Of a stretch of 20,580 bases of DNA, positions 7,703 through 14,523 are shown one piece after another. How positions within the stretch are numbered: position 1 is the stretch's first letter; the number at the start of each line of letters is the position of its first letter. The notes under the pieces were generated by a model, which saw nothing but the letters and a program-made list of their open reading frames with translations, searched no databases and was not told the DNA's origin. Source of the stretch: Chitinophagaceae bacterium (GTDB lineage Bacteria > Bacteroidota > Bacteroidia > Chitinophagales > Chitinophagaceae); the NCBI GenBank assembly GCA_014379785.1, contig JACMLD010000492.1:1-20580 (forward strand). Direction: 5' to 3'. A program made the translations under genes and the position numbers.

Positions 7703-8773
7703 TTAATCAGCATTCCTGCCAGTCCTGCCCGACAGATAAAAAACGGTGACCGCAGAAAGGAGAAACAGCATTCCCACCACCTGGTGCAGCTCTGCCAGCC
7801 ATTCAAATGCGGCCCATCGGGCGGGAACGATTTCAGGGCTTTCTAAAACAGCCAGTATACCCAGCAGCGCCTGCAGCACGATAAGCAGCATGGGATAGAT
7901 TCTTGCTTTCCGAAAACTTCTTGAGGCGGAGGAAGTTCTGAACGCAAAAAAGGTCCATATGACCGTTATCAGCATGAGTAAATAGGCAAGATTGCGGTGA
8001 ATAAAATGCACGGCTACCTTGTTTTCCACCATGTTTTTGGCGTCAGAAAAAATCCCTTCAGGTACCCAGCCGCCATTGATATCCGGCCAGGTAGGTGCGG
8101 CGCTTGCTGCTTTATGCCCGGCCATCAGCGCGCCATATCCAAGTTGAAAAAGCAATACGATAAACAAAGGCCAAATCCATGTTCGTAAAATTTTGCTTCT
8201 GATGATATCGTGCCGTGGAACTGAGAGTTGCAACGCAAACCACCACGAGTAAGAAATGAGTACCAGGGCGAGCACAAAATGTATGGCCAGTTTTGCCGGT
8301 TTTACGTATACCTCATCGCCCGTGAGTCCGCTCATGACCATTATCCAACCCACTGCACCCTGCAATGCTCCCAGTAAAAAAAGAATGAGCAGCGGATATA
8401 CCATGTCCTTCCTGAGGTATTTTTTTGCCAGCAGATATACAAAGCCAACGAGAAAGACCACACCGATCATCCTCGCCCAAAAACGGTGGAACCATTCCCA
8501 GAAAAAAATGAATTTGAAATCGGAGAGTGTAAAATCTGCATTCAGAATCTGATACTGCGGAGTCTGTTTGTATTTGTCAAACTCAACCATCCACGATGCA
8601 TCATTGAGTGGCGGAAAAGTGCCGGTCAGCACCTGCCATTCGGTAATGGATAATCCAGAGCCTGTCAGTCTTGTAATGCCGCCGAGAATGACCTGTATCA
8701 GCAACATGATAACACCAATATAAATCCATCTTGCAACTGCTTTTTGTCCGCGGTTATCTTTGGCTGTTATCAT
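7703..8773 (-). CDS. ctaA: Heme A synthase (COX15/CtaA family)
   Basis: Heme A synthase oxidises the C8 methyl of heme O to make heme A for aa3-type cytochrome oxidase, in the inner membrane. The 356-residue protein has eight hydrophobic segments in two four-helix halves, as in the family. The signature GGITRLTGSGLSITEW is at 31-46. The expected paired heme-ligand histidines lie in EWFHRFWAR (His96), AIHFVLAL (His165), HFIHRN (His256/259) and ELHQVVGM (His330). The long first extracytoplasmic loop (PPLNDASW...) and the absence of the Bacillus-type loop cysteines place it with the COX15-like group of proteobacteria and mitochondria. The ATG at 8773 is preceded by an exact -7 promoter element. 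It leads the membrane patatin gene; no cytochrome oxidase genes are in the window. Confidence 0.95.
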   Translation of the reverse strand: MITAKDNRGQKAVARWIYIGVIMLLIQVILGGITRLTGSGLSITEWQVLTGTFPPLNDASWMVEFDKYKQTPQYQILNADFTLSDFKFIFFWEWFHRFWARMIGVVFLVGFVYLLAKKYLRKDMVYPLLILFLLGALQGAVGWIMVMSGLTGDEVYVKPAKLAIHFVLALVLISYSWWFALQLSVPRHDIIRSKILRTWIWPLFIVLLFQLGYGALMAGHKAASAAPTWPDINGGWVPEGIFSDAKNMVENKVAVHFIHRNLAYLLMLITVIWTFFAFRTSSASRSFRKARIYPMLLIVLQALLGILAVLESPEIVPARWAAFEWLAELHQVVGMLFLLSAVTVFYLSGRTGRNAD

Positions 8774-8781
8774 AACTGCCG

Positions 8782-8789
8782 CAAAGGTA
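8782..8789 (-). promoter_or_regulatory. Bacteroidota -7 element for heme A synthase
   Basis: The minus strand reads TACCTTTG, an exact TAnnTTTG match ending 8 nt before the ATG at 8773. The predicted leader is only 1-3 nt. It sits in the 64-bp divergent region shared with the DUF3667 gene, whose own weaker candidate is TATTTTAG at 8814-8821 on the plus strand. Confidence 0.5.
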
Positions 8790-8837
8790 TTTCATGAAAG
8801 ACAGATTTTGTACTATTTTAGGCCACCAACGAACTAC

Positions 8838-9605
8838 ATGGAACAATATATCTGCAAAAATTGCGGCAATGAATTTAGTGGAACTTTCTGCAACAATTGC
8901 GGCCAGAAGCCTGCACACCGCCTGGATGCCAAACATATTGCGCATGAAGTGGCTCATGTTTTTACGCATGCCGACCGCGGTATTTTTGCATTCATTCCGA
9001 AAATTATTACACAACCAGGCGTTGTAGCATTGGATTATGTTGAGGGAAAAAGAAAGAAACACTTCAACATATTTCAGTACCTCATCATCATTGTGGGTGT
9101 TGTGGTGTTTATCGTTTCAAAAACACACTTTCTTGAAAACACCATTAAAGATTACAATGCGGGTGAAGCTTCTCAGCGGATGAGTATGGTTCAGCAAGGT
9201 ATTACCAGGCTGATGCAAAAATATTTCAACGTCATCCTATTTGCATTTATTCCGGTCTACGCACTTGTGTCACTATTACTCTTCCGGAAAAAAGGATACA
9301 ATTTTGCAGAAACGGTAGTACTTCACTGTTGCATCCAGGCACAGCAAAACACCATTTCGCTCGTCACTTTGACCCTGGTTTATTTTATCGGAACCAGCAG
9401 CGTATTTTACCTGATGTTCTTCCCCCTAATGGTGGCCGTATTTTGTACGGGTCTTGCTTTCCGCCAATTCTTTAAGGTGTCCTGGCTGCAGGCTGTAGTG
9501 AAGGCCATCGCTTCTTTTCTGATTGTCAACATTCTTCAGCTCATCGTCATATTCGCCACCATCCTGATCATTTATGGACCAGCGATTTTTAAGGACGCGA
9601 AGTAA
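8838..9605 (+). CDS. DUF3667-like zinc-ribbon membrane protein
   Basis: This 255-residue protein begins with a short zinc ribbon: two CxxC pairs, CKNC (6-9) and CNNC (18-21), followed by GQK. Next comes an amphipathic stretch with a HEVAHVFTHADRGIFAF motif and QPGVVALDYVEGKRKKHFN (59-77), then about five hydrophobic segments (80-95, 132-149, 172-189, 191-207, 222-248). This order is that of the DUF3667 proteins common in Bacteroidota, whose function is not known. The frame is open upstream to 8760, but the ATG at 8838 places the zinc ribbon right at the N-terminus, as usual for the family. The last 17 bp overlap the 3' end of the convergent TauE/SafE gene. Confidence 0.85.
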   Translation: MEQYICKNCGNEFSGTFCNNCGQKPAHRLDAKHIAHEVAHVFTHADRGIFAFIPKIITQPGVVALDYVEGKRKKHFNIFQYLIIIVGVVVFIVSKTHFLENTIKDYNAGEASQRMSMVQQGITRLMQKYFNVILFAFIPVYALVSLLLFRKKGYNFAETVVLHCCIQAQQNTISLVTLTLVYFIGTSSVFYLMFFPLMVAVFCTGLAFRQFFKVSWLQAVVKAIASFLIVNILQLIVIFATILIIYGPAIFKDAK

Positions 9606-10377
9606 TTTCTCTCACGAGAATATAAATCCCCATCACCAGCACAAACCATCCAAATCCTTTTTTCAGGGTATTGCCATCTATATGTCTCGCCAGGCGGCTT
9701 CCTATAAATACTCCCGCAATGGCCAGCACCGTAAAAATGAGCATCAGGTTCCAGTCGAGCGCTTGCTGATGAATGCTGAAAACAAAACCAAATATCGAAT
9801 TGATCGCAATTATCATCAGAGAGGTCCCTACTGCCCTTTTCATGGGCAGTTTGATAACCACAACCAGCACGGGGATGATCAGAAACCCGCCGCCGGCACC
9901 CAGCAGGCCCGTAACCAGTCCAACTACCAATCCCGGCAAAAGCAATGGCAGCGTACGATCGCGTGATTTTCTGCGCACTGCAGCGTAGGCCTCTTCTCTT
10001 TTACTGGCCATCATACTGATGGAGGCCACGAGCATCAGGAGCGCAAAAACCATCATCAGAAAACTGCCTTTTTCTATGCCGAAAATAGCAGGTGGAATCG
10101 CCGGAAGTAAGAAATGCCTCGCCACATAAATGGCAAGAATAGAAGGGATGCCGAACAGCGAAACCGACCTGAAGTCGATGGTCTTGTTGACATAAGATTT
10201 AACCCCGCCCGCAAGACTTGTAAACCCTACAATGAAAAGAGAATAAGTTGTAGCGATCAAAGGATCGAGATGAAAAAGATATACAAGGACAGGCACCGTA
10301 AGGATTGATCCGCCTCCGCCTATCAGGCCGAGAGAAATTCCGATCAGGACAGCCAGTATATATCCCAGTATTTCCAT
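9589..10377 (-). CDS. TauE/SafE-family (TSUP) anion exporter
   Basis: The 262-residue integral membrane protein has eight predicted helices arranged as two homologous halves. Each half opens with the glycine-rich family motif: GLIGGGGSILTVPV (17-30) and GLLGAGGGFLIIPV (157-170), the latter followed by MKRAVGTSLMIIAINS. The TSUP family moves small organic or sulfur-containing anions (sulfite, sulfoacetate, sulfonates, thiosulfate) across the inner membrane; the actual substrate here cannot be assigned. The ATG at 10377 lies 5 bp after the stop of the HAD gene, so the two form an operon. The last 17 bp run inside the 3' end of the convergent DUF3667 gene, and no terminator separates them. Confidence 0.93.
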   Translation of the reverse strand: MEILGYILAVLIGISLGLIGGGGSILTVPVLVYLFHLDPLIATTYSLFIVGFTSLAGGVKSYVNKTIDFRSVSLFGIPSILAIYVARHFLLPAIPPAIFGIEKGSFLMMVFALLMLVASISMMASKREEAYAAVRRKSRDRTLPLLLPGLVVGLVTGLLGAGGGFLIIPVLVVVIKLPMKRAVGTSLMIIAINSIFGFVFSIHQQALDWNLMLIFTVLAIAGVFIGSRLARHIDGNTLKKGFGWFVLVMGIYILVREITSRP

Positions 10378-10382
10378 GTGGG

Positions 10383-11078
10383 TCAGAAGATCGTTTCCAG
10401 TTCCCTGAGAGAATAGACGGTATACGTCGGTTTTAAGTCTGTTTCCACCCCCGTATGATTCACGAAAACCTGGTCCAGTCCCGCATTCATCGCCCCCCTG
10501 ATGTCCGCTTCCAGATCATCGCCGATCATAATACTGTTTTCCCTGAGTGCTTTTGCACGCCCGAAGGCGTATTCAAAAATGGCTGCATTGGGCTTCAGGC
10601 TGTTGCTGGATTCTGAAGTGATGACCTCAACAAAATATTTGTCGATCCCCGCATTTTTCATCTTGCTGTGCTGGGTTTGTTCAAATCCATTTGTAATAAG
10701 ATGCAACAAATAGTTTTTGTTTGTCAGGTAATCGAGAATTTCTATCGTGTAAGGAAAAAGCGCATTGCGTGTTGGAAGCAGGTCAAGAAAACGAACGCCC
10801 ATCTCCCTGGCGAGCGTTTCGTCCCCGATTTTAAAATCCAGCAGTGTCAGCCACATGCGTTTCCATCTGAGTTCATCGGTCTTGATTAGACCTTTTCGGT
10901 ACCGCTCCCAGAGTTTTTCGTTGTGGGCCAGGTAATTTTTATGAAAAAGGGGGAAATCGTCTACTCCCCTCGTGGCGAGATCCATCGACAAGTGCAACTC
11001 TTCAAGGGTCTGCCGGCTGTTGGTATTAAAATCCCATAATGTATGATCCAGGTCGAAAAAGAGGTGCCTGTACTTCAT
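10383..11078 (-). CDS. yjjG: YjjG-type HAD-superfamily nucleotidase
   Basis: This 231-residue HAD-IA hydrolase resembles YjjG/YfnB, which remove phosphate from non-canonical pyrimidine nucleoside monophosphates in the cytoplasm. All four HAD motifs are present: DLDHTLWDF (Asp9 nucleophile, Asp11), LITNG (Thr129), the lysine in SLKPNAAIF (Lys162), and MIGDDLEAD (Asp187/188). The helical cap lies between about 15 and 95 (HKNYLAHNEKLWERYRKG). The DHTLWDF and ITNGF wording is typical of the YjjG subfamily, but HAD substrate calls from sequence are often wrong. It is the first gene of an operon with the TauE/SafE exporter. Its start, ATG 11078, is preceded by TAAATTG, a shortened -7-like element. 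Confidence 0.88.
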   Translation of the reverse strand: MKYRHLFFDLDHTLWDFNTNSRQTLEELHLSMDLATRGVDDFPLFHKNYLAHNEKLWERYRKGLIKTDELRWKRMWLTLLDFKIGDETLAREMGVRFLDLLPTRNALFPYTIEILDYLTNKNYLLHLITNGFEQTQHSKMKNAGIDKYFVEVITSESSNSLKPNAAIFEYAFGRAKALRENSIMIGDDLEADIRGAMNAGLDQVFVNHTGVETDLKPTYTVYSLRELETIF

Positions 11079-11124
11079 CGTGCAATTTACGAACGTTTAG
11101 TAATTGTAAAGTAACTTGCCCGGT
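11079..11124. promoter_or_regulatory. Divergent promoter region (HAD operon / SDR operon)
   Basis: The 46 bp between two divergent start codons must hold both promoters. On the minus strand TAAATTG (11089-11083) ends 4 nt before the HAD ATG. On the plus strand TAACTTG (11112-11118) ends 6 nt before the SDR ATG. Both are one base shorter than TAnnTTTG. Such close spacing implies very short or absent leaders and overlapping polymerase footprints. Confidence 0.4.
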
Positions 11125-11826
11125 ATGAATATTGTTATTACTGGAGCTTCCAAAGGTTTTGGCAAATCAATTGCAGGAAGATATGCGTCTTCCGGCCATC
11201 ATGTCTTCCTTTGCGCCCGTAACCTCGATGTTTTAGAGGAGACAAGGGATGAAATGATTGCCGCCTGGCCGGATGCCCGGGTAAGCATCCAGGCCGCGGA
11301 CCTTAGTAAAAAAGAAGATATTCTCAGATTCGCAGAATGGATAAAGAAAGAGACCGGAAACATAGATATTCTGATAAACAATGCGGGCAGGTTTATTCCC
11401 GGCAGTACATTCAACGAACCGGAAGGAACGCTTGAAGAAATGATAGATACAAATTTATACAGTGCCTATCATCTGACCCGGGCCCTTCTTCCAGGAATGA
11501 TGAAACAAAAGAAAGGTCATATTTTCAACATGTGCTCGATCGCTTCCATACATGCTTACACCAATGGTGGCGCATACAGTATCAGCAAGTTTGCCCTGCA
11601 GGGATTTTCAAAAAACCTGCGCGAAGAAATGAAACCGTATAATATAAAAGTCACATCGGTTATTCCCGGAGCCGCTTATACCGATTCCTGGAAAGGTTCT
11701 GGTGTGGACCCCAAACGCATCATGGAAGCAGATGACATTGCCGATATGATTTTCGCTTCATCTATGCTCTCACCACAGGCATGCGTGGAAGACATTATCC
11801 TGAGACCACTGGCAGGCGACCTCTAG
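11125..11826 (+). CDS. Short-chain dehydrogenase/reductase
   Basis: This 233-residue classical SDR has a Rossmann fold starting at the very N-terminus with the cofactor motif TGASKGFG (6-13). The structural motif NNAG is at 85-88. The catalytic Ser138 lies in MCSIAS, with Tyr151 and Lys155 in YSISK, so the active site is complete. An Arg in CARN (32) after the second strand suggests a preference for NADP(H), by analogy with other SDRs. The substrate is unknown; the family covers sugars, lipids and ketones. The frame begins upstream at a TTG (11116), but the ATG at 11125 fits the normal SDR start. It heads an operon with a glycosyltransferase (28-bp gap) and the MeaB-type GTPase. Confidence 0.92.
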   Translation: MNIVITGASKGFGKSIAGRYASSGHHVFLCARNLDVLEETRDEMIAAWPDARVSIQAADLSKKEDILRFAEWIKKETGNIDILINNAGRFIPGSTFNEPEGTLEEMIDTNLYSAYHLTRALLPGMMKQKKGHIFNMCSIASIHAYTNGGAYSISKFALQGFSKNLREEMKPYNIKVTSVIPGAAYTDSWKGSGVDPKRIMEADDIADMIFASSMLSPQACVEDIILRPLAGDL

Positions 11827-11854
11827 CTGCCAAAATTTGATTAATTTACTTGTC

Positions 11855-12646
11855 ATGGTACAACTGTCCGTTGTCATAATCACTTTTAATGAAGAGCAGC
11901 AGATCAGACGTTGCATTGAATCGGTGAGTTCCTTCGCCGATGAAATTGTGATTCTTGATTCTCACTCCACGGACCGTACCACAGAAATCGCCGGATCGCT
12001 GGGAGCCATTGTTTATTCTGCTCCTTTTGCCGGTTATATAGAACAAAAAAACAAGGCGCTGTCGCTCGCCACTCATCCCCACGTGCTCTGCCTGGATGCC
12101 GACGAAGCGGTGGACGATACCCTCAGAACCTCCATACTGACCGTCAAATCTGACTTTGCCAAAAACGGGTACACCATGAACCGTTGTACTAACTACTGCG
12201 GACAATTTATCCGCCACGGATCCTGGTATCCCGACAGAAAACTGAGGTTGTTTGATAAACGCAAGGCCAGCTGGGGTGGCGACAATCCGCACGACAAAGT
12301 TTATCTGCAGGAAGGCGAGGCCGGACACCTGCCAGGCGATATTTTACATTACTCCTATAATAGCATCGAAGAGCATGTAACGCAAAACAATAAGTTCAGC
12401 ACTATCTCAGCCAATGCCCTGCTGAACCGGGGGAAACGTACCAATATTTTCAAGGTGTTATTCAATCCCTGCTGGGCGTTTGTGAACAGCTATATCATCC
12501 GCCTTGGATTCCTCGATGGATTTTACGGGTTTATCATTGCAGCTAATATTGCGCACCTTACCTTGCTGAAGCACAGCAAGCTGTTTCAAAAACAAAAAAG
12601 ACAATTGCATAGGGAACCAAACTATGTGGCAACAACTGTTAAATGA
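11855..12646 (+). CDS. Family 2 glycosyltransferase, WaaE/KdtX-like
   Basis: The 263-residue protein has a GT-A fold: nucleotide-sugar strand LSVVIITFNEEQQIRRCI (4-21), acidic DSHSTDRT (35-42), QKNKALSLA (64-72) and the metal-binding DADE (81-84). The middle (GQFIRHGSWYPDRKLRLFDK) and the end, with a hydrophobic segment near IIRLGFLDGFYGFIIA, match the WaaE/KdtX group that adds a glucose-like residue to the lipopolysaccharide inner core. A role in surface glycan or LPS synthesis at the inner membrane is therefore likely; donor and acceptor are inferred. The ATG at 11855 is chosen over a TTG at 11837. Its last 23 bp overlap the start of the MeaB gene, so translational coupling is plausible. 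Confidence 0.9.
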   Translation: MVQLSVVIITFNEEQQIRRCIESVSSFADEIVILDSHSTDRTTEIAGSLGAIVYSAPFAGYIEQKNKALSLATHPHVLCLDADEAVDDTLRTSILTVKSDFAKNGYTMNRCTNYCGQFIRHGSWYPDRKLRLFDKRKASWGGDNPHDKVYLQEGEAGHLPGDILHYSYNSIEEHVTQNNKFSTISANALLNRGKRTNIFKVLFNPCWAFVNSYIIRLGFLDGFYGFIIAANIAHLTLLKHSKLFQKQKRQLHREPNYVATTVK

Positions 12647-13502
12647 TATTCAGACCGGGCAGACCAGGGCCATTGCAAGAGCAATATCTCTGATCGAAAA
12701 TGAAGCCCCCGGCTATGAAGACTTTCTAAAGACCATTACTCCCCATTCAAAAAATAATATCATCGGACTCACCGGACCGCCAGGGGCCGGAAAAAGCACA
12801 TTGGTAGATGCGCTCATCGGCGAAATCACAGAAGCAAAAAAATCAGTAGCTGTCCTTTGTGTGGATCCCTCTTCGCCTTTTCACCTGGGTGCCCTGCTCG
12901 GCGACAGAATAAGAATGAGTGAATGGTACACGAATCCCTCCGTTTACATTCGCTCATTGGCCACAAGAGGATCGCTGGGCGGACTCCACCCCAAAATTCT
13001 GGAGATCGCCGACCTGCTCGCCGCTGCGCCGTTTGATTATATTATCATCGAGACGGTAGGAGTCGGGCAAAGCGAAATTGAAATAGCCGGACTTGCCGAC
13101 ACAACCGTGGTAGTGGTAGTACCTGAAGCGGGCGACGAAGTGCAGACCATGAAAGCCGGACTGATGGAGATCGCCGATATTTTTGTTGTGAATAAATCGG
13201 ACCGGCCGGGAGCAGATGCATTTGTAAAAAATCTGAGGCTCATGATGGGTAAAGCGCCGATAGTAAAAACAAATGCCCTGGAAGGCGAAGGGATTCGCGA
13301 ACTGAAAATTGAAATCGATAAAAACCTGCTGGTAACGGAACACAAAGACAGGAAAGCATGGCTGCTGACGGAAAAAGCATGGCGCCTGATACAGGACAAA
13401 AAAATGCGCTCGATAGATAAGAAAACGCTGCTGGAGACCGTAAAGACTGAAATGCGCGATGGCAGCCCAAACCTGTACCGGCTGATAGAAAAGTTTACCT
13501 GA
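12624..13502 (+). CDS. meaB: MeaB/ArgK-family GTPase (methylmalonyl-CoA mutase chaperone)
   Basis: MeaB-type G proteins guard adenosylcobalamin loading and protect methylmalonyl-CoA mutase. The 292-residue protein shows the N-terminal helix (GQTRAIARAISLIEN, 12-26), P-loop GPPGAGKS (51-58), DPSSPFHLGALLGDRIRM (81-98), switch II ETVGVGQSE (143-151), NKSD (190-193) and TNALEGEG (216-223). It is some 30-40 residues shorter than E. coli ArgK (331), with the shortening in the C-terminal dimerisation region. The NKSDRPGA wording is that of the common short MeaB type. No mutase gene is nearby; the partners are an SDR and a glycosyltransferase, which gives no pathway hint. The start overlaps the glycosyltransferase by 23 bp, and the stop abuts the next convergent gene with no space between. 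Confidence 0.93.
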   Translation: MWQQLLNDIQTGQTRAIARAISLIENEAPGYEDFLKTITPHSKNNIIGLTGPPGAGKSTLVDALIGEITEAKKSVAVLCVDPSSPFHLGALLGDRIRMSEWYTNPSVYIRSLATRGSLGGLHPKILEIADLLAAAPFDYIIIETVGVGQSEIEIAGLADTTVVVVVPEAGDEVQTMKAGLMEIADIFVVNKSDRPGADAFVKNLRLMMGKAPIVKTNALEGEGIRELKIEIDKNLLVTEHKDRKAWLLTEKAWRLIQDKKMRSIDKKTLLETVKTEMRDGSPNLYRLIEKFT

Positions 13503-13715
13503 TTACTCGCTGCGGTTTTGTTTCCACCACCTGTAACCGATATAAGTGAAGATCATAATGGGCATGGCAGCCAAATAGATAATACCAAGGTTCAATGCCT
13601 GGGCCGGCTTTTCACCCATTTGCTGAGCTGTCTTGGTGCAAATAGAGCACTGCGCATAAGCTTCGGACCCGATTCCGATAAGCATCACAACAATGAATAA
13701 CAACCACTTTTTCAT
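13503..13715 (-). CDS. Small secreted CxxC membrane protein of unknown function
   Basis: From the ATG at 13715 the product has 70 residues: a signal peptide (KKWLLFIVVMLIGIGSEAYA), then QCSIC with a CxxC pair at Cys23 and Cys26 directly after the likely cleavage site, a short polar part (TKTAQQMGEKPAQALN) and one membrane helix (about 43-61, ending YRWWKQNR). So a CxxC would sit in the periplasm held by a single anchor. I recall similar small proteins in Bacteroidota genomes, but no function. The CxxC could bind metal or act in redox chemistry; both are guesses. The frame extends upstream to 13793, but the exact promoter element at 13738-13731 rules that out. Its stop directly abuts the meaB stop. 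Confidence 0.8.
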   Translation of the reverse strand: MKKWLLFIVVMLIGIGSEAYAQCSICTKTAQQMGEKPAQALNLGIIYLAAMPIMIFTYIGYRWWKQNRSE

Positions 13716-13730
13716 TTTCTCCCGTTTCCG

Positions 13731-13738
13731 CAAATTTA
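13731..13738 (-). promoter_or_regulatory. Bacteroidota -7 element for the CxxC protein
   Basis: The minus strand reads TAAATTTG, an exact TAnnTTTG match ending 15 nt before the ATG at 13715. The predicted leader is about 8-10 nt and contains GGGAG, a rare Shine-Dalgarno-like run in this window. A terminator lies immediately upstream (13751-13780), so this gene has its own transcript. Confidence 0.55.
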
Positions 13739-13750
13739 CGGGATTATCAT

Positions 13751-13780
13751 AAAAAAAACTGCCCCGTTTATACGGGGCAG
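13751..13780 (-). terminator. Intrinsic terminator, minus strand
   Basis: Read on the minus strand, a 9-bp GC-rich stem (13780-13772 CTGCCCCGT pairing with 13767-13759) with a 4-nt loop is followed by eight T (13758-13751). It can act only on minus-strand transcripts. The nearest such gene is the lipoprotein ending at 13982, leaving a 3' untranslated region of about 200 nt. Confidence 0.88.
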
Positions 13781-13981
13781 CCTGATCCACCATCCATCCT
13801 GAGAAATTAAGGTCAATTGTATCGGGTACGTTGGGTACGGCCCGGGTACTTGCTTTTAAAGGGTAGGTAAGAGTTTGGTTTAATGATTAATGGTCATTTG
13901 ATAAATCGAAAGTACTATCCAACTGCTGCGGAATGAAAACCAATAAGCAAACGGTCGATCTCCTCCAGCAAATGGTCAAAA
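13781..13981. other. Intergenic region, 3' side of the lipoprotein gene
   Basis: About 200 bp without a recognised gene. It holds three GGGTAC copies within 26 bp (13824, 13833 and 13844). It also holds most of a 28-codon minus-strand open frame (14001-13915, starting MNWRRTDFDHLLEE) that overlaps the end of the lipoprotein gene. I see no exact TAnnTTTG on the minus strand that would start a separate small RNA at the 13751-13780 terminator; TACAATTG at 13821-13814 is the nearest. The region may simply be a long 3' untranslated tail. Confidence 0.4.
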
Positions 13982-14380
13982 TCAGTTCTTCGCCAATTCA
14001 TACAGTCCGCCATCGGTATTGCTGTTGCCATATCCCCAGTTGCCAAGAATCTTTTTTAACTGGCTGTTGTAGGTGCCGATAATGTTGAACTTTGTCTGCG
14101 ATGGCCATTTGTAGGTGCCGGTAATAATATTGTTTTCCACCTTCCAGGTACCAGTACCGATTACAGCGCCAGACTGGTCTAGTTCTTCAATTACGCCACC
14201 TGCTTTAAAATGCAGACTGAAGAAAATGTTTGGACTGCTGTTATCGTTGCCATACTTACCCGTCCATACACCGGCAATGGATGCGGGGTCTGCAGGAGCG
14301 GGACCATCAGAACTTTTGTTACACGCGAATAAAAGAACAGTGATAAAAAAAATCGCAACAACTTGTTTTAAAATTTTCAT
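13982..14380 (-). CDS. Lipocalin-like lipoprotein
   Basis: The 132-residue product has a lipoprotein signal peptide ending in the lipobox LFAC, with Cys20 the lipidated residue, then a short Ser/Pro/Ala linker (NKSSDGPAPADPAS). The rest is beta-rich: IAGVWTGKYG, FFSLHFKAGGVIEEL, GTGTWKVENNIITGTYKW and LGNWGYGNSNTDGGLYEL. The repeated xGxW and GTY strands resemble the small lipocalin-like/DUF-type lipoproteins common in Bacteroidota, probably anchored in the outer membrane. No ligand can be assigned. The residue after the lipid-bearing Cys is Asn, not the acidic surface-export pattern. The gene is monocistronic, with terminators on both sides. Confidence 0.82.
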   Translation of the reverse strand: MKILKQVVAIFFITVLLFACNKSSDGPAPADPASIAGVWTGKYGNDNSSPNIFFSLHFKAGGVIEELDQSGAVIGTGTWKVENNIITGTYKWPSQTKFNIIGTYNSQLKKILGNWGYGNSNTDGGLYELAKN

Positions 14381-14414
14381 TTCGATAAGGTTTTATAAGT
14401 TATTTATTGTTGCA

Positions 14415-14422
14415 CTAAGGTA
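14415..14422 (-). promoter_or_regulatory. Possible -7 element for the lipoprotein gene
   Basis: The minus strand reads TACCTTAG, one mismatch from TAnnTTTG, 34 nt before the ATG at 14380. The predicted leader is about 28 nt. No clear -33 element is seen. Confidence 0.3.
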
Positions 14423-14483
14423 AAGTAGCCACTACTGCACAGTTCAGCTCATTGAGCAGAATGCATTTTTGTTTAGTAGTTGA

Positions 14484-14511
14484 CAAAAAAAATCCCGCAC
14501 TTACGGGATTT
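14484..14511 (-). terminator. Intrinsic terminator of the two-component operon
   Basis: Read on the minus strand, a 7-bp stem (14510-14504 AATCCCG pairing with 14497-14491), extended by one A-T pair, has a 6-nt loop and runs into a T tract down to 14484. It starts 13 bp after the stop of the LytTR regulator. Confidence 0.85.
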
Positions 14512-14523
14512 GCGTTGTTGTCA

